Below are positions 5,305 through 6,406 of a stretch of 6,406 nt of DNA, piece after piece. The stretch's first letter is position 1; each line of letters opens with the position of its first letter. Location: assembly GCA_027081565.1 (NCBI GenBank), contig JALWKG010000080.1, positions 1 to 6,406 of the forward strand, given 5' to 3'. Made by a program: the position numbers and the translations under genes. The DNA comes from Helicobacteraceae bacterium (GTDB lineage Bacteria; Campylobacterota; Campylobacteria; Campylobacterales; Sulfurimonadaceae). The notes under the pieces were generated by a model. It made no database searches. It worked only from the letters and a program-made list of their open reading frames with translations, and was not told the origin of the DNA.

Positions 5305-5385
5305 CTAAAGTAGCACATACTCCGCTAACATCTTTACAAAATCTTCTTGGATCTCTATAGTGCAATAATGACGTTTATAAAGGTG
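5305..5385 (-). pseudogene. Possible C-terminal remnant of a lost gene
   Basis: Between an in-frame TAA (5386-5388) and a TAG (5305-5307) the minus strand encodes 26 residues, beginning HLYKRHYCTIEI and ending FVKMLAEYVLL. There is no usable start codon at the left of the fragment. The composition is protein-like (charged and hydrophobic residues in an amphipathic pattern ending in a helix-like tail), unlike translations of the surrounding AT-rich spacer. It looks like the 3' end of a decayed gene whose upstream part is gone. I do not recognise the family. An open stretch this short can arise by chance, so confidence is low. Confidence 0.25.
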
Positions 5386-5490
5386 TTAGAACTTTGAGTT
5401 AAGAGCATATTTATTTTTATTTACACTGATGCTAACAATAAGTGAAACTTTTTAGAACATATAAACTTTAAATTAATTTTTATAAACAAT

Positions 5491-5511
5491 AATTAATAAT
5501 TAATAATTAAT
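5491..5511 (+). repeat. Three tandem copies of a 7-bp unit (AATTAAT)
   Basis: Three perfect contiguous AATTAAT units end 19 bp before the ribosome binding site of the lipoprotein gene. Such a tract in a promoter or leader could alter spacing by slipped-strand replication, or act as an AT-rich promoter element. With three copies only, either use is speculative. Confidence 0.8.
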
Positions 5512-5541
5512 AAGGTAGGATTCTATTTTAAAGGAGCCTTA

Positions 5542-6406
5542 ATGGATAGAAATACAATAATGGGAGCAGTGCTGATACTTAGCACACTGTTTTTGAATGG
5601 TTGTTTAAATAACTCGAATACAAAGAACATACAAGAGGATAGTGGGAGAACAGTAGATGTAGCACAAATTACGCAATTATCAGCTAGTGAAAACATTTAT
5701 ACTTCGGCTTCTATAAATGACGGGAGTACTATTTTATTTGGAGGAGATAATGGGCTAACTTTTACCTCAATCTCGAATAGGGATCCTATGATTTCTAAAA
5801 GTTCCAAACATCTGTTTTTTGATATTCCAACGTTTTCATCTAATGCTACAGATATAAAACAAAGCAGTGCACTGAATACAGATGCTAATAAGAGTAAAGT
5901 TAAAATATACAGTATTTGTAATGTGGCCAATAGTCTCTATATTGGAGGAAAATTTGCATTTGTAAATGGTGTTAAAAAAGACAATATTATCAGATTGACT
6001 TCATCTGGCGCTATTGATGATGATTTTAATGCAAGTGTTGAAGGTTCTGTTTATAAGATAATTAAAACAGATACAAATATCTTTATAGCAGGTGCATTTG
6101 GCTCATATAATGAAAAATATGTACATAGTATTGCAAAATTAGATTTGATTGGAACTCTTGATGAATCATTTAACCCTTTTGCAGATTATATGATAGCACG
6201 TATTAATGATATAGCAGTATTGCCAAATGACAAGATTGTGTTAGCAGGAACGTTTGTAAAAGAAGCCAGTATAGAAGATCAAAATTCTAGTATGGAAGAG
6301 TTGATTCAAAAAACGAGAGCTGTCATTATCTTAAATGTAAATGGTACGATAGATGAATCTCTTTCTGAGAAGTTTGCAGATATAAAGCATGAAGCATATG
6401 CAATAG
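5542..6406 (+). CDS. Surface lipoprotein with delta-60 (DUF5122-like) beta-propeller repeats, N-terminal part
   Basis: An open frame of 288 codons runs off the right edge without a stop. The ATG at 5542-5544 has a strong AAGGAG (5531-5536) 5 nt upstream. The protein starts with a short lipoprotein signal peptide: a hydrophobic stretch, then LFLNGC, with Cys21 as the lipidation site, so it should be exported and anchored in a membrane. After a low-complexity Asn/Ser-rich region come repeats of about 48 residues of the form GG-x-F-x-(5)NG ... I-x-R-L ... G-x-I-D-x-x-F-N. One lies near 132-163, a second near 180-211, and a third near 232-274 that carries an inserted acidic loop. A weaker one may start near 63. 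These match delta-60/DUF5122 blades. Function is unknown, and binding or adhesion at the surface is a guess. It is visibly more AT-rich than the formate dehydrogenase-like gene. Confidence 0.85.
   Translation, partial: MDRNTIMGAVLILSTLFLNGCLNNSNTKNIQEDSGRTVDVAQITQLSASENIYTSASINDGSTILFGGDNGLTFTSISNRDPMISKSSKHLFFDIPTFSSNATDIKQSSALNTDANKSKVKIYSICNVANSLYIGGKFAFVNGVKKDNIIRLTSSGAIDDDFNASVEGSVYKIIKTDTNIFIAGAFGSYNEKYVHSIAKLDLIGTLDESFNPFADYMIARINDIAVLPNDKIVLAGTFVKEASIEDQNSSMEELIQKTRAVIILNVNGTIDESLSEKFADIKHEAYAI

Larger units (their letters stand above)
5144..5541. other. Divergent intergenic region between hipB and the lipoprotein gene
   Basis: About 400 AT-rich bases lie between two genes that point away from each other. 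I see no complete gene. It holds a small hairpin, GGCAT/ATGCC (5193-5197 and 5203-5207), followed after 11 nt by a T-run (5220-5225), with no gene upstream for it to terminate. It also holds one copy of the direct repeat (5275-5302), a 26-codon start-less protein-like fragment on the minus strand (5305-5385), and a 7-bp tandem repeat (5491-5511). TATAAA at 5481-5486 could be a -10 box for the lipoprotein gene, but this is unsupported by a -35. Confidence 0.5.

Noticed and set aside
1..6406. CRISPR array or phage-defence operon
   Set aside because: There is no regularly spaced repeat series, and no cas, nuclease-helicase or reverse transcriptase genes are seen. The only defence-like module is hipBA.

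Overview
The window looks like a chromosomal segment from a Campylobacterota (epsilonproteobacterial) genome, most likely a free-living sulfur- or hydrogen-oxidising type such as the Sulfurovum/Sulfurimonas group. The case rests on moderate G+C genes in AT-rich spacers, promoters with a recognisable -10 box but no clear -35 box, and the gene order yraN-trxA-trxB. From memory, that order also occurs in Helicobacter and Campylobacter. The genus is an inference.

Layout, left to right. Positions 1-310 (minus strand) hold the first 103 codons of thioredoxin reductase (trxB). The trxB-trxA gap contains a GC-rich 113-nt stretch (486-598) that folds into one long rod. Wobble pairs and tandem G.A pairs indicate that the functional RNA is on the plus strand, opposite to its neighbours, with a -10 box at the right distance upstream. 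It matches no RNA family I recognise and is the best novelty candidate here. Next, on the minus strand, come thioredoxin (trxA, 595-912) with its own promoter, and a yraN-family nuclease-like gene (1120-1449). The yraN start codon lies one base after the stop of a large molybdopterin oxidoreductase gene (1451-3511). That gene encodes a cytoplasmic FdhF-like formate dehydrogenase with Cys in place of selenocysteine and no partner subunits in view.

Upstream of it is a hipBA-type toxin-antitoxin pair (3697-5080, minus strand) with an 11-nt hipB/hipA overlap. An operator-like set of ATGAA/TTCAT half-sites covers the hipB promoter. Imperfect direct repeats (3619-3655 and 5275-5302) bracket hipBA, and a 26-codon start-less gene-like remnant (5305-5385) abuts the outer repeat. 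Together these suggest the pair arrived as a cassette.

The right end (5542 to the window edge, plus strand) is the start of an AT-rich lipoprotein gene whose product carries delta-60 (DUF5122-like) beta-propeller repeats. It has a strong ribosome binding site and a run of three 7-bp tandem repeats just upstream.

Working together: TrxA and TrxB form the NADPH-dependent disulfide-reducing couple. The formate dehydrogenase-like enzyme and YraN share a transcript but no obvious biochemical link. HipBA is a self-regulated growth-control module, and the lipoprotein is an unrelated envelope protein.
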